The position numbers and the translations under genes were made by a program. A stretch of DNA of 64,000 nt from Pohlia nutans (Eukaryota > Streptophyta > Bryopsida > Bryales > Mniaceae). Positions 46,163-57,561 of this stretch are shown in pieces. Where the stretch lies: contig CM040099.1 in NCBI GenBank assembly GCA_022496805.1, positions 1,428,501 to 1,492,500 of the forward strand, read 5' to 3'. Position 1 is the stretch's first letter. Every line of letters starts with the position of its first letter. Under the pieces are notes generated by a model, which worked only from the letters and a program-made list of their open reading frames with translations, had not been told where the DNA came from and did not search any database.

Positions 46163-47846
46163 GGTGGTTTTCCTACTGAATACTATGTAAGGCAGGAAGA
46201 AATTAATGTGTTCAAAAGAATCTGGAGGTATTGGGAAAGTACTTTGAAGCCATAACATACTCCAACGCAGTTTACACTTTTAAGGTCTCCTGGAGTTGGC
46301 AAGTCAGCTTTCATTGTGTTTCTGGCGTTTTATATGGCGAGACTCAATTCACGTAGTGTCCTCTTATTGCGCCCTGTCAAGGAACCTCATACACAGGGAT
46401 ATAAGTGTGTAATTTTATTTCATGATGATTACTGCGAAGTTAAGTTTAATAGCTTTTTTGATATCGGCTACGATATTAATATGCTGCTCCAGGAAATCCT
46501 TGGCCTTTTGTACTTTGTGGATGGATTCTCTCAAGCAGAAGTCAATCAAAATTATGGGCTTGGTGGATACCTGATGCTGGCGACTTTGTCCCAGTTTAGA
46601 CGGAAGGATCGATAGTGATCCTACAGAAGTGGTTGTCCTACCTGCGTGGCAGTTTTGCGATCTTAAGGAGTATGCTTTGAAGAAGAAAATGTTTGATGAT
46701 GCGGAGGAAGGGAGAAGGGAGCGTTATTACTACTCTGGTGGTAGTCTCCGGATGTTTTGCAGGGATCCATTGGAGATGAAGGAGCGGGTTCATGAGAGTT
46801 TACGTGGAGTTGGAGGGACCAATCAGGTGGTGAGGCTAATAGGTCACCACGGAGGAGCGTCTGACACTGAAGTGGACAGTCTACGTCGGAGGTATGTGGA
46901 TGATCGCATGGGTTTGGAGAAGTACACGGGGGTGGCTTCTGAATTTGTGGTTGACTCTGGCTATGTGCTTCAAAATCTTCTCGTGCGATGCGACAAGGAG
47001 CAATACGAGAAGGTGTATAACTTCACAAAAGCGTTTGGGGATCCTTACCTGCACAAGTTAGCTACCTCTGGTGGTTTGACTATCCAAGCAAAACAATATG
47101 CGAGTAATGATCGTCGAGTGCGGTATGAGATTAAATGTTCCCATCCGACTTGGGACGGTACAAACGAGTTGGAATGCAAGGATTCGCTTCGCAGATGGGC
47201 TTCTAATCCAAAGTCAAATTACTGGTATCCTAAGTATTCAGGATTCCCATGTATTGATTGTGTTTCCAAGGTCCGCAAGCCTACAGGAGCGATGGTTATA
47301 GCCTACATCCAGATCACTGTCGCTGAATCGCTCAAAGTGGATAGAACTTGGATGGACGAGATCGATGAAGTATTCAATGAAGGTTATTTGGAAAGAATAT
47401 ATATCGTCATCCAGCCTCAAAAAGTGGATTCAGACCAGAAACTCACGTTAACAGGCAACTGCGAGATGCGAGATTGGTCCCTTTACGAAGCTTATTTTGA
47501 AGGGAGTTTGGTTGATTGATCGCTACTTAGTGAGAGCGAGAGAAAGCGGTGAGAGCGAAGGGATATCAACCCACATAGCTAAGCACCTGGCTAACCAAAT
47601 CCACATCCAAATGAACATGGCTTCACTTTCCTGATTTCCTTGCCCAAAATCGTTTTTTGAACTTCATTTTAAGCATGATTCTTTTTTTCATTTACTTTCG
47701 TTATGTTCTAAAAAATGTATAGATGCTTTAAATACCTTTGCTTTGTTATTTAAAAAACCTCTTTTGGTTCAACGGAATAAAAGTTATAAGCATGATTCTC
47801 TCAAAAAGAACAATAAGCCCTTGGGGCTTAGTATGTTTTTTAAAGG

Positions 47847-48067
47847 TTAATCCCTAAAGGACGAAGAAGCCCAGATTGAGCCTTATGTTTCTTTTGGTAG
47901 TTTTGAGTAGTTCTAATGTGATGTTCATTTTATTTAATTAAAAAATATCTTTTATCAACACATGCAATATTCTTCATTGATTCTGGTAATATAAATTTTG
48001 GTCCCATATTTTTTGCATTATGATCGATTGAATTTGTCATCTTAATCCTTGGTCCTTTAGGAGTTTA
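47847..48067. mobile_element. Short-subfamily TTAA MITE in copy B
   Basis: TTAATCCCTAAAGGACG on the left and GGTCCTTTAGGAG with a decayed TTTA on the right. Orthologous in position to 29943-30184. Confidence 0.75.
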
Positions 48068-48241
48068 TTCTTCTATCCAGAAATATTTGTCTTACTTCAA
48101 ACTTCACCAATCCATGTGGTATCCAAATAATACATATTTTAGTGTGCATATTTCAAAATAATTCAAATTTTAAGCCCCTCAAAAACAAGATTCACAATAC
48201 CCCTTCCTCATGACAAAAATGACTCAATACCCTACTTTATA

Positions 48242-48883
48242 AGAGCATCCTCAATGCATATTTGGTATAATAGAACATTGAAGCCCATGTACTTTAGTCT
48301 CTCATTTTTGTTATACAAGTGGAGATCCAACAATAAGCACGCTGTTTACTGTAATAGTACATATGATTAATTCCCATTTTGGCGCCAATATTGTCTTATA
48401 TGCTCATGCTGCAAAGATGATTTGGACTTTGATTGTTGTATGCCTTTGAAGGGCTCAACAAATAACAAAAAAATGTTGTAAGAAAGGCCAAATGTGTTGT
48501 GGTTTGCACAATACCGCTTGATACGGTATCTGCATTGGGACGCAGCTACTAAAAGCGTCTCCACCATCAATTCTAAATTGCACTCTCAAGGTCATTCAAA
48601 TATTACAAGGCATATCGTATAGTTTCCCACCAACATCACTCAATTAAACTTGGAAAAATAGCAAGCCACTCACATTCAAGTCACTAGGCTTGCATAGATT
48701 GTACAACCTTTATGTGCAATTAAGAAAAGATGATACACTAGCTTGAGTCGATTTAATTGAGGACCTTAAACTAGCCAATTATTGTATTCAATGTCTCCCT
48801 TGAAATAAATTGTTGACCAGTGTATGCACATCCATTGTTTTCCACACCCAAAGGGCTATCTAAAGTGCTAGTAGAGATGCTCT
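48242..48883. mobile_element. MITE with AGAGCATC ends, copy B
   Basis: Counterpart of 30351-30995, with the same AGAGCATCCTCAATGC left end and AGAGATGCTCT right end. Confidence 0.45.
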
Positions 48884-48925
48884 GCTACTACTATCCTTTT
48901 TATGTTTTGGATTGAGACTGCTATT

Positions 48926-49512
48926 AGAGCATCTCCAACAACTTTGAATCGCACTGTGAAGGCCATCTAAAGCACACCGTGCAGTTTTCCACTCCTAAAC
49001 CAACATAACTCAAAACAGTAGGCATGCCATTTCACCTATGCGTGGATTGTGTAATTCAGAAGAGGAGATACACTAAGGTAACAATATCTAAAAGCGATCA
49101 TTTCCTTAAAACATCCATAGCTCAATCTTCCATAATAAGTAGATTTTGACACCCTATTGTTGATGAGAATGTGCACAATATGAACATTAAAGTTTAGGGT
49201 CGCTTTAAGGTCAACCTATAGTCAGCACTTTGGAAATCCATAACTTATTCATACGGTATGCAAATAATGCATGCTAAAGTGTGCTGGAATCCTCTTGAAC
49301 TTGCTAATGAGAGCCACTTAAAACAATTTCTGTTTTATGTGTGTAAATAGGCTCAGTTGGTAAGGTGAACGCTTTAAGGTATAGTTACCTTAGCTTGACT
49401 TGTTTTGAGGGCCTTGAATTGGGTTACACTATTCAGTGTCTCCCTCCAAATAAATTGATGACCAACCCGTACACATAAAAAAAGCTATCCAGAGTGTTGG
49501 TGGAGATGCTCT
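48926..49512. mobile_element. MITE with AGAGCATCTCCAACAAC ends
   Basis: AGAGCATCTCCAAC on the left and GTTGGTGGAGATGCTCT on the right form a clear inverted pair. It ends four bases beyond the stop codon of the Cys-rich exon. Confidence 0.6.
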
Positions 49513-49515
49513 GAA

Positions 49516-49931
49516 TCAATCACTTTGAGGGCGCTCGGAATCAGGGCGATCCGAGCTGCATTCCGTAGTGCCGCAGCAGAAGCGTTGCTGGGAGTCGCAG
49601 GAGAAATCACTGACGCGCCACGCGCTGCCGCCGCACACGGACTTGCCCGTGGGGCGGAAAAACTCCTGGGCCGAGGGGGGCAGATTGGCAACCTCCTCGC
49701 CCGCCTCGTTCCGCAGCTCCTCGAGGCGGCTCTGCGCGTACTCGCACGGGTCCACGGATTTGCGGGGGTACTCGAAGTAGAGAGGCTGGCTGGCGGCCGG
49801 GTCGCACAGCGGCGTCACGAACGCATCGCATCGATGCACTTGCGACTTGAACAGCTCCTTGTACAGCCCTGGCTCGAACCGGATGGGAATGATGTAGCCC
49901 GCCGGCGATATCTGGTAATCCCGCTCGCAAT
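49516..49931 (-). CDS. Last exon of an unknown Cys-rich protein
   Basis: GC-rich, strongly coding sequence begins after a good acceptor (TGCTGTGCAG) and runs 138 codons to TGA. It includes DYQISPAGYIIPIRFEPGLY, CDAFVTPLCDP, YFEYPRKSVDPCEY, SVCGGSAWRVSDFSC and RFCCGTTEC, with nine cysteines spaced like a disulphide-bonded extracellular domain. The exon is in phase 2 and needs an upstream exon. I find none before the 49986-50661 element or in the next kilobase. It may be the remaining end of a gene cut by transposons, or upstream exons may lie farther away. I do not recognise the family. Confidence 0.55.
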
Positions 49932-49985
49932 CTGCACAGCATTCTACCTCTCCAACCTCTTTAATTTATTACCATGAAAGCTCAT

Positions 49986-50661
49986 AAGGTGGTTACCCCA
50001 TTCCCAACTGAATAAGAAATACGGATATAAGGCATTGATATTATTTAGTATTCCCTCCGTCCCAAAGTTATTGTCATGTTTGAAAGTCATGTTTGAAAGT
50101 GCTTTTTTAAGTAGGTCAAAAAAATACTTCTTTGTGGCTAATTTTATTTAGGTTACAATGAACACATGCAATGTTCTTCAATCATTCTGGTGACATAATT
50201 TGGAACCTTTTTTATTCATGTTTCTTACTTTTTTAGACCTACTTAAAAATCACTTTCAAACATGACTTTCAAACATGACAATAACTTTGGGACGGAGATA
50301 GTATTATTATTTTTTAGAGGTAGGCAAGAAGAAATAGATTCCAACACAAGTTGATTCATAATTTTTGGATGAAGAATGAATTAGTTATAAATTTTCAAAG
50401 TTGAAGTATGACGCATCCCATTCACGTCATTTAGGTGCACCTCTTTCTGTCTAAAGAAGATTTGTATTGCACACACTAAAGATGCTTAAACCAACTTACA
50501 ACAACGAATCCATAACCACACTTACATATACTAAAACCAACAAGAGAGAACCCATTACCAATTGTAACTCATGCTACAACCAACATCATTACAGCATTGA
50601 TTGCGGATAATGCCCCTAGCTGTTGGTGAAAGGAGCCAGTTGGGAATGGGGTAACCACCTT
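49986..50661. mobile_element. 676-bp inverted-repeat element containing a Stowaway MITE
   Basis: The 25-bp ends AAGGTGGTTACCCCATTCC and GGAATGGGGTAACCACCTT are nearly perfect inverted copies. The flanks read CAT and AGT, so the target duplication is not resolved. No ORF of note. Confidence 0.75.
50049..50303. mobile_element. Stowaway MITE
   Basis: TATTCCCTCCGTCCCAAAG on the left and CTTTGGGACGGAGATAGTA on the right, with TA at both borders. Closely related to 62267-62517. Nested inside the element at 49986-50661. Confidence 0.9.
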
Positions 50662-50699
50662 AGTCTGAAATATCCTGCACTCTTGTTACACTATCCATT

Positions 50700-51020
50700 A
50701 GGGGTTGTCACACATCCTCTGAGAATGAAACTTTTTTGAAGAATGAGAGAAAAGAGGAATCAATAAGACACATTCTCCATAAAGAAAGTGTGACACCCCT
50801 TTCGTGATATGTGGAGAATGAGAATGAAGAATAGAGGTTGTTAGTTGGTCACACATCCTCCAAGCATGGGCCATTCTCCATTATCCATTCTTCACCCATG
50901 GAGGAGAAGAATGAAATTTCTCAATCTTCAAAGAATGGGCGCTCCGCCATTCAAAGAGAGCGTGCCACGTCCTCATTCTCTGAAGATTGAGAATGGGGTG
51001 GAGGATGTGTGACAACCCCT
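50700..51020. mobile_element. MITE with AGGGGTTGTCACACATCC ends
   Basis: A perfect 18-bp inverted pair, with an apparent 3-bp ATT duplication (50697-50699 and 51021-51023). The interior repeats TCTCCATTATTC-like stretches in both orientations and could fold on itself. Confidence 0.75.
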
Positions 51021-51486
51021 ATTGCTAATGGAGATGCTCTCAATCATTAGTTTTGGATCCCAAGTTGTGGGGAATTCAAGGGATTGACCTCAATCAATGT
51101 TACAATTAATCAGATATTTTTAATATGATGAGTGGTCATGGAGTTCAAGCAAGAAGTATACGATCTTGTCAATGCAGTTTCTATATCTTAGCATCTGTAA
51201 ATAGAAAAGTGCAGTGCTTCAAAAACTAAAGAATGCTAAGATTGGGTTATTCAAAAACGATCTGAAACATTGCTTCAATGGAGCGATTTAGAAGAGGGTT
51301 GTCATATTTGACATGCTTGGATCACAGATGAACGTTAAGAGCCTCAGTGGTTGATTCGGTAGATTTTGAGGCTGCGTTAGGAAGCCTAATGCGTTGCAGG
51401 AGGAGCTTGGTTGGTTCTGCAATTGAATCTGTAGGGTCAATCAATTTTGATGATGTTCAAATAAAGTTCCCTTGGCTCTTAACGAG

Positions 51487-51589
51487 AGGGAACGGGCTGT
51501 ATGCTGCGGATTCTGCAGCAGCGCGCGGCCACAAGTCTTGCCTAGGGCCGCTTGCTGCTGCAAAATCCGTAGCATGCGGCCCGTTCCCT
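51487..51589. repeat. Near-perfect 103-bp hairpin
   Basis: AGGGAACGGGCTGTATGC through GCGCGCGGCC is mirrored by GGCCGCTTGC through GCATGCGGCCCGTTCCCT around a 15-base loop. Arms are about 44 bp with a few mismatches. Confidence 0.85.
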
Positions 51590-51681
51590 AGTACAAGACG
51601 ATCCTTTTGTCTTGTTAGGGTTGAACAAATTAGGATTCTGATACGAATCGTTTGGGAATATGCTCAAATATGCTCAAGATT

Positions 51682-51874
51682 CGTTAGTAGCAAACCTGTT
51701 GTTTTTCATTCCTCGTATTGTGGGAACAGTGAATAGTGGCGGAATATTATACTTACGTTTCTTTCTACTTGTGACCAAAACTACTCATCAGCACTAACAG
51801 AGCCCATGTGCCTGGCGCTGTTTCATTTCTTTTTCATTTATAGTAAGTGAAAAACGACACATTTCCTTCTAGTG
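51682..51874. mobile_element. 193-bp CACTA MITE at the NUP35 stop codon
   Basis: CGTTAGTAGCAAACCTG on the left (CACTAG degraded) and CATTTCCTTCTAGTG on the right. The 3-bp ATT duplication is at 51679-51681 and 51875-51877. Same length and family as 26589-26781. The NUP35 coding frame runs 38 bp into it. Confidence 0.88.
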
Positions 51875-54800
51875 ATTGGACAAGTGGGGTTGGCTTACCG
51901 AACACAAGGTCGACGAATTTGGAGACGCTGGACTTGGGAGGGCCTGGGTCAACTTCTTCTTTGGGGGTGTCGAGGTCGACGGGCCCGGAGCGAGGCAGAA
52001 ATGAGGAGGAGGTGCCGGCGGAGCGGGTGCCATGCTTGGAGATGGTCTCCAGCAACAACTGCTTGCGCTGTCTCTGGTCCAAGCTGCGCACTATCACTGT
52101 GAGCCCCCCTTTCAAGCGCAATCCACTCTTCATCAATGCCTGCCCTGCTTCTCGCGAGCTCTGTTCGCCAGTCATCCCACACCACCACAACATGCTCACC
52201 TCAGCTTTCATATTGCTTTCACATTCTCGAGGAGAGGAATGGCCTGATATGGGTATCACTTTTACGCGTCTCACATAGTGTGACTTATGTCTAACTCAGT
52301 TTATGTGTGCTGAAAATTTTGTCTTTAACACCATGTATATAGTTGCAGAATAGTGTCTATTACACCCTCTAATTTTTGTAATTTTTCAATATTATTTTTT
52401 TACCAAAAAGATATTTCTCGAAAATCACACTACTTTTGGAGGGGGTAGCCATCACCCAGTATGTACACCTAAAAGCATCCAAATAAGCACTTGACATATT
52501 GTTGGTTATGTATTCTTAGGCTGTAGCCTCAGAAAACTTGGGTAAAACAAAATTGCATAAGTTTGTCAAGTACAATTTTTAAGATCACCTTGAATTGCAA
52601 TTGTAAAACATGTGCAAGATCTTTATTTGTGAAAATTTTGGAATTAGGAGGCATACGATATACTGTTGCAAAGGTCTCAAAAATCTGCTTCCAACGAAAT
52701 ATTATACTCATGTACATTTGAGACAAGAAGCTATAGGGATCACTTTTGAGTAATGGTTGCAATACAAAGGTGTATGTATAATTGGCAGATAAAGTTTTAT
52801 TGACCTGATACTGAATTTGAACCCAATTTGCGCCATCCGGTCCAACCACTCGCTCAACAATATTTCCGCACTTCTCAAACTCTCGTAGCACTGCATGCAA
52901 TTCGCTGCTGCCAAATCTGTTCTTCATGATCATCAGTATCAATGGTCAACAAATCATGTGGTTAACCAACTATAAACTGGGACACATGTAGTATCGGAAC
53001 CTCACCTCGGCAAATGTACCCCCTCGCTACATTCTACAGGGGATAGTACACGGGAGGTTCCTGATACTACATTCTAGCCCTATAAACTTCAATGAATTGA
53101 GAACCCAACAAATTTGAAACAACATGAATCCAGACAATTAATCCTTAAAAGGTTGATAGGGATAGTAGATACGTTGGCGTATATTTGACATTTGTTGTAA
53201 ATAGAAAATTTCAAATTGAGATCCCAATAGCTCATTAAAATTATATGAACGTGAATTTTAACTTCACTTTTGATCTTACACCTATAGAAGGTGTGGAACC
53301 ATGCCAAATATAATGGAATATTGCTGTATAATACTGGTCAAAAAGGGCTCTCTGGAGCTTTAAGGGTTAAACTGCGTTCAACGAGAGAGGTATATTACAT
53401 TCTTAAGAAGAAATGATTCATTTATTAGAAACTACCTTATATGTGCCACAATTTAGATGTCACCTTACATAGCATAATAGAGCACCCTTTTGAAAACTGA
53501 ATCTTCACTTAAATTCACTTTTTTAAGTAATGGAGGAATGTCATTTGTATTTCATGAATTTTGGGACTATCGTGTCATTGCCACGTAAACTTGGTTTCTA
53601 GATTGTGGTCCCATTGCAAAACGGTGTTGGCTCCCATTATGCTATGTATTTGTGCCACTACTGTACATATTAATTTTTTCTTAAATGTAAGACATTGATA
53701 GATAGTCACCTGGTAGTCCCCCCTCCAGTAGTGTCACCAACAGGATTGGAGCTGCAAGCCAAGGGGCCAGTATGAGACTTTGCTAAACTTCCATTGAGCT
53801 ATTATTGGGGTGTCCAAATACTGCTCACCTTCATGGCACACATCCGCCACCAAAAAAGTTTAAACAAATCAAAGACAGGAGTGTCTGCATTCTTCTTGTA
53901 AGGATACTAAAACTGTTATGGACCTTATGTCGAGTAAGTCTCGTTACCAACACCCAATCTATTTTTACGCTTGGTTGAAGTAATCAATATGATGCATGAC
54001 CCTATCATGGTCACTAATCTTTAGGATTTTTTATCTTCACTTATAGTTGGACTTGTTTAGCCAATGCGATAATCAATATGATGCATGAATATGTAATCAC
54101 TATTCTTTGAATGGGAATAGGATTGCCTACAATCATAAGGTTCTTGATGCTCATCTTTGAATCTCAAACATTTGTTAGGGGATTGGAAGAATCTTCTCTA
54201 ACTTCAGCTGGTCCAAGCGAGGAAGGTTGGAGTGTTGAATTAATTTATTAAAAATTTCTCTACAATGTAATGGGTGTGGTTCAACAAGGTATTAAGAATG
54301 TTATGATCACTTATAGGGGAGCTGCCTCGAAATCCCAACTTGGCAATATCAGTCTAGAGTACAAACAACTAAAGGTCACATAGAGAAAACTCTCTCCAAA
54401 TTGGAATTATTGTGTTGAGTTCTCGTTGTACCAATGTGATAAGTACATATCGGTGGCGACAAACGTACCTGAAAACAGTGACCCAGTTCTCGCCTTCGTC
54501 CTTAACCTCCCTACAAGTGTTGTCTGCACAGAGAGCCCATTACCATGTCAAAGGTGGAGGACCCATGTCCTCTTGGAAAATTACCCATTTACAATACAAG
54601 TACCATCCAAACAAGTGAATTCTAAGAAATGAGCTATTACAATCAAAGATTCAATACTTCTATGTGATAGATACAATACTTGGGTAATCAAGGCACCTCA
54701 TTGGGACTTACACTACTTTCACTAGAAAAGGTGGCACTCTCCAAGGAGATGTCCAAGCAAAATCACTGTGCATGTGAGGAAAAGGGCACCTCATGCCTAG

Positions 54801-55709
54801 GCAACTCCCTCGGCAATGCCACCTTTTCTACTAGTGTTCAAATTTCAACAATTCATAACTTACTCATATGGTATTCAAATAATATGTATTTTAGCATAAA
54901 TGTGCAAAGCAAGATATGTCAAAGTATCTTCCAAAAATCATTAGTAAAGTTGAGGTCAAGTTCATTCTAAGTAAAGACATTTCAAATTGAGTAAGGAATG
55001 TCATGACTAAAACTTGGAAACATGGTTTCTAGTAAGAAGTATTGCAATGATAAAGAGCATTTCCCACCAGTGATTGGTATCCTCAAATTTCTTGCTAAAA
55101 ATCAAGTTTCCAATTTGACTTTTTGTCAACCATATTGCTTGTGGATACAAGCATAACTATCCTCTTCTCTGCCAAAATTTAGGTAAGGGCTAGTATACCA
55201 CGTTTGGAAATAAGGATACCATGACAATTGGTGGGTATCCTACAACACATCTGTCACACTATCATTGACTAAAGCACACTTGTCACACATTCAAACTATG
55301 TCATAATCATTTTTTGGGACAAGGCAGGATGTACCCTGCATAGAAGTCTCTGCAAACAGCCATCGAACAGGCCTCCGTGATCTCGTCTTAGGCCACACAT
55401 CCGCAACGTTGGTAGAGACCGGGGCATTAGTTGGTAACCCTAACCCTAATTCAGAACTTGATGATCTTAAAGCTGCTGCAGGAGCTTGATACTTGCCCTT
55501 GTTGTTGTAATGGGAACTCGGAGGGACGGGATCCAACGTGCGGCCATCGTCTTGCCATCGACTGGACGCAGCTGGAGCTCCTGAGGGTCTCTTCCCCATC
55601 CGCTCGAGGCAATCCGGCGGAGCATACGACCTTGAAGATCTTGTGCCTTGCGATGCGGAATCGACCCTGTCATTCTCTAAACCCGAACGCGTCACACGCA
55701 CATTTGCAT
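51834..55709 (-). CDS. NUP35: NUP35/NUP53-type nucleoporin, 5' end not resolved
   Basis: NUP35 is a nuclear pore scaffold protein with an RRM-like (MPPN) domain and a C-terminal membrane-binding helix. Four exons in phase: 55335-55709, 54469-54523, 52805-52916 and 51834-52160. The first is Ser/Pro-rich, as expected for the disordered N-terminus, and must follow an exon I could not find or start within itself. The middle exons give ENWVTVFRFGSSELHAVLRE and FEKCGNIVERVVGPDGANWV, matching the plant WVTVYGF...LREFEKCG...ANWMHI core. The last exon has SGLRLKGGLTVIVRSLD and ends SSVSKFVDLVFGKPTPLVQS. After that, the frame enters a CACTA MITE and adds LEGNVSFFTYYK before TGA. Joining the MITE flanks gives TCT TGA instead, so the original protein stopped right there. 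Confidence 0.85.
53138..53370. mobile_element. TTAA MITE, NUP35 intron
   Basis: TTAATCCTTAAAAGG on the left and GCTTTAAGGGTTAA on the right, 233 bp. It lies between NUP35 exons 52805-52916 and 54469-54523. Confidence 0.7.
54720..54836. mobile_element. 117-bp CACTA-type MITE, NUP35 intron
   Basis: CACTAGAAAAGGTGGCA on the left and TGCCACCTTTTCTACTAGTG on the right. The flanking triplets are TTT and TTC, an imperfect duplication. A different family from the 193-bp elements. Confidence 0.7.
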
Positions 55710-57561
55710 CTGTGACGCGATTGAAAGCTTATAAGTTCATAAGATTTAATAATTTATAAGACATAAACTAATGTTACAATTAAATGTGATTGAAGTCCAA
55801 GCCTTTCATTGTTGTTTTGGAATTAGCCTATTCTTGGCTATGGTGAGTTTGGTCGCACCTTGCAGCCACTTTTGGTGCACTTGACACCACCGCCACACGT
55901 CACCTGCCATTTAGCCGACAAGCTACCACAATCGAAGCATCAACTGCACAGAAGCCAATCATTAGCTCGGAGGATGTGAGATTCTCGTATGACAGATAGA
56001 TACTCTTTCTTTCATAACATACTAGAGCTGCGTTGATTGTCCACTCTTTTCACCGTGTTTGGTAGTAACTATTGAGACTAGCCTTTTTTATTCTTGAATT
56101 CAAATTGTAAAAGGATTTATGTCAAAGGAGGGTAGGCAATCATAGATACATGGGCTCAAAGTGTTAGCAACTCCTTTTAAGAATGTTATGCTCAGAGTAG
56201 TATTCTCAAAAGTGCAACGAGGAAGAATACCAAAACCTAATGGCATGGTTTTTGGATTCATAGCTTTTTGCAGGATTGACATCTTTCCAATTCAATTAGT
56301 TGTTGTGCCATGACTTCCACATAGAATTCATGACAAAGATAACTACACCAAGCATATGATTAACTCTCACAACTCTCCGTGCATTCATGGCGAGAACAAA
56401 AGAGAAAAAATGGGCACAAATTCAAACCTCTTGAATTCTCAAGAACTTGAACAAGGAAATTTCACAGGCAATAACTTTTGATGACGTGCTTGTGGTGCTA
56501 AAAGCAAAAGGACATAAATCAATCAATACAAGGATCCCATATAGGTTGCAATGCCATATGCGCACAAGGTTGAATCACCATATACACACAAAGATGATAC
56601 TTAGTGAACTTGATGATGCTCTGGCACGTTTGATCTTCTTGCAATATTAGGATTCAAACATGAAAAGAAGAATGAACCGGAGCATTAGAGAAGGCCGGTG
56701 ATGGAGTGCTCTATCATACACAATGTGGCTAAACATACGAGCAAAGAGAAGAGGATTCGGCTGAAGTGGGAGGGAAGGTGGTGCGGTAGACATGTGAGCG
56801 TGCTCACCGAGAATTCAGGAAGCGGCAGTCATGACTCTGGATGAAGCATTGGGGATGGATGGGAACTTATAAGGTTCCTACCACATGGCCAACAATTTGA
56901 ACAAAGTGTGGCTCTTCACTGAACTCTTTGCGTCTCTTGGGTCCATCACAACATGGTAGGTGTATTAGACATGTTGACCTTCCACCACTTGGTCACCAAA
57001 TAGAAAGTAAATGCGACAAATCACTTTACATCTTTTGATCATCATATGAAAGGCAAATCAAAACATGTCACTTCTGCATCTCTTGATCACCACATAGGAG
57101 ATAAATTATACACGTCACCTTTTCATCTTAACAAGGTAGATCATACATATCAACATTGCATCTCTTGACCTCATTGCATGAATTCATAGTACAAAATAGA
57201 ATCCAATTTTTATTTCCCAATGAACTAGTTTGTGAAATTTTACTTTCACATACTACCAATCATGTTGCACCACATGATGTCTCATACATAAAGGTTGACT
57301 TTCATCAACAACCAATTGTGTGACCTTAGACCAATGCCCTAATAACCTTTTTGTTTAACTCATGTTCAGAATCCTGTATACAGCAGCTTCTGCTGCAGAA
57401 TTTTAAGTACACTAGTTGTTCCTAAAAGTGGCTATTCCGGGTCCCTGAGAATTCAAGAGATTCGAATTCAAGAGGTTCCGGTAATTACAAATACTATCAA
57501 TTCTGAGTGTACATGAATCTCTGCTGAGAAGGCAGAAGGGAATATTATAAGCCTACTTAGT
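55710..57561. other. Region between NUP35 and AVT6
   Basis: The missing first exon of NUP35 may lie here, but I found no matching coding block. A short hairpin (AGCAGCTTCTGCTGC) lies near 57380. No other gene can be supported. Confidence 0.4.

Larger units (their letters stand above)
43417..47519 (+). pseudogene. CRN/RHS-type NTPase gene, broken
   Basis: Exon 1 (43417-43624) encodes a small header of about 69 residues (MMEDIQINVPDGTVRKF ... DAGLYTYVPIPSSAG). Its donor leaves one G, which fits a core exon at 46006 (or the damaged copy at 45388) reading VEETSAKRRRVV, a likely nuclear signal. The core continues KINFESKDYDIGKSEIGTW, then a P-loop (LRSPGVGKSAF), FLAFYMARLNSRSVLLL, and PAWQFCDLKEY with YYYSGGSLRMF. 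That order of P-loop, Trp motif and Tyr-Gly-Gly motif is what I know from Crinkler/RHS-type NTPases. Breaks: one C missing after 46038, an in-frame TAA at 46253-46255, and a frameshift between about 46540 and 46620. The last 297 codons (46629-47519) remain open. Family assignment rests on remembered motifs. The product, if made, would be truncated. Confidence 0.65.
47531..48965. repeat. Segmental duplication, copy B
   Basis: Partner of 28247-31085. It begins about 12 bp after the last stop codon of the CRN-like ORF and lacks the nested MITE present in copy A. Confidence 0.85.

Noticed and set aside
49345..49390. GGCTCAGTTGGTAAGG, resembling a tRNA box A
   Set aside because: No box B at the right distance and no acceptor stem.
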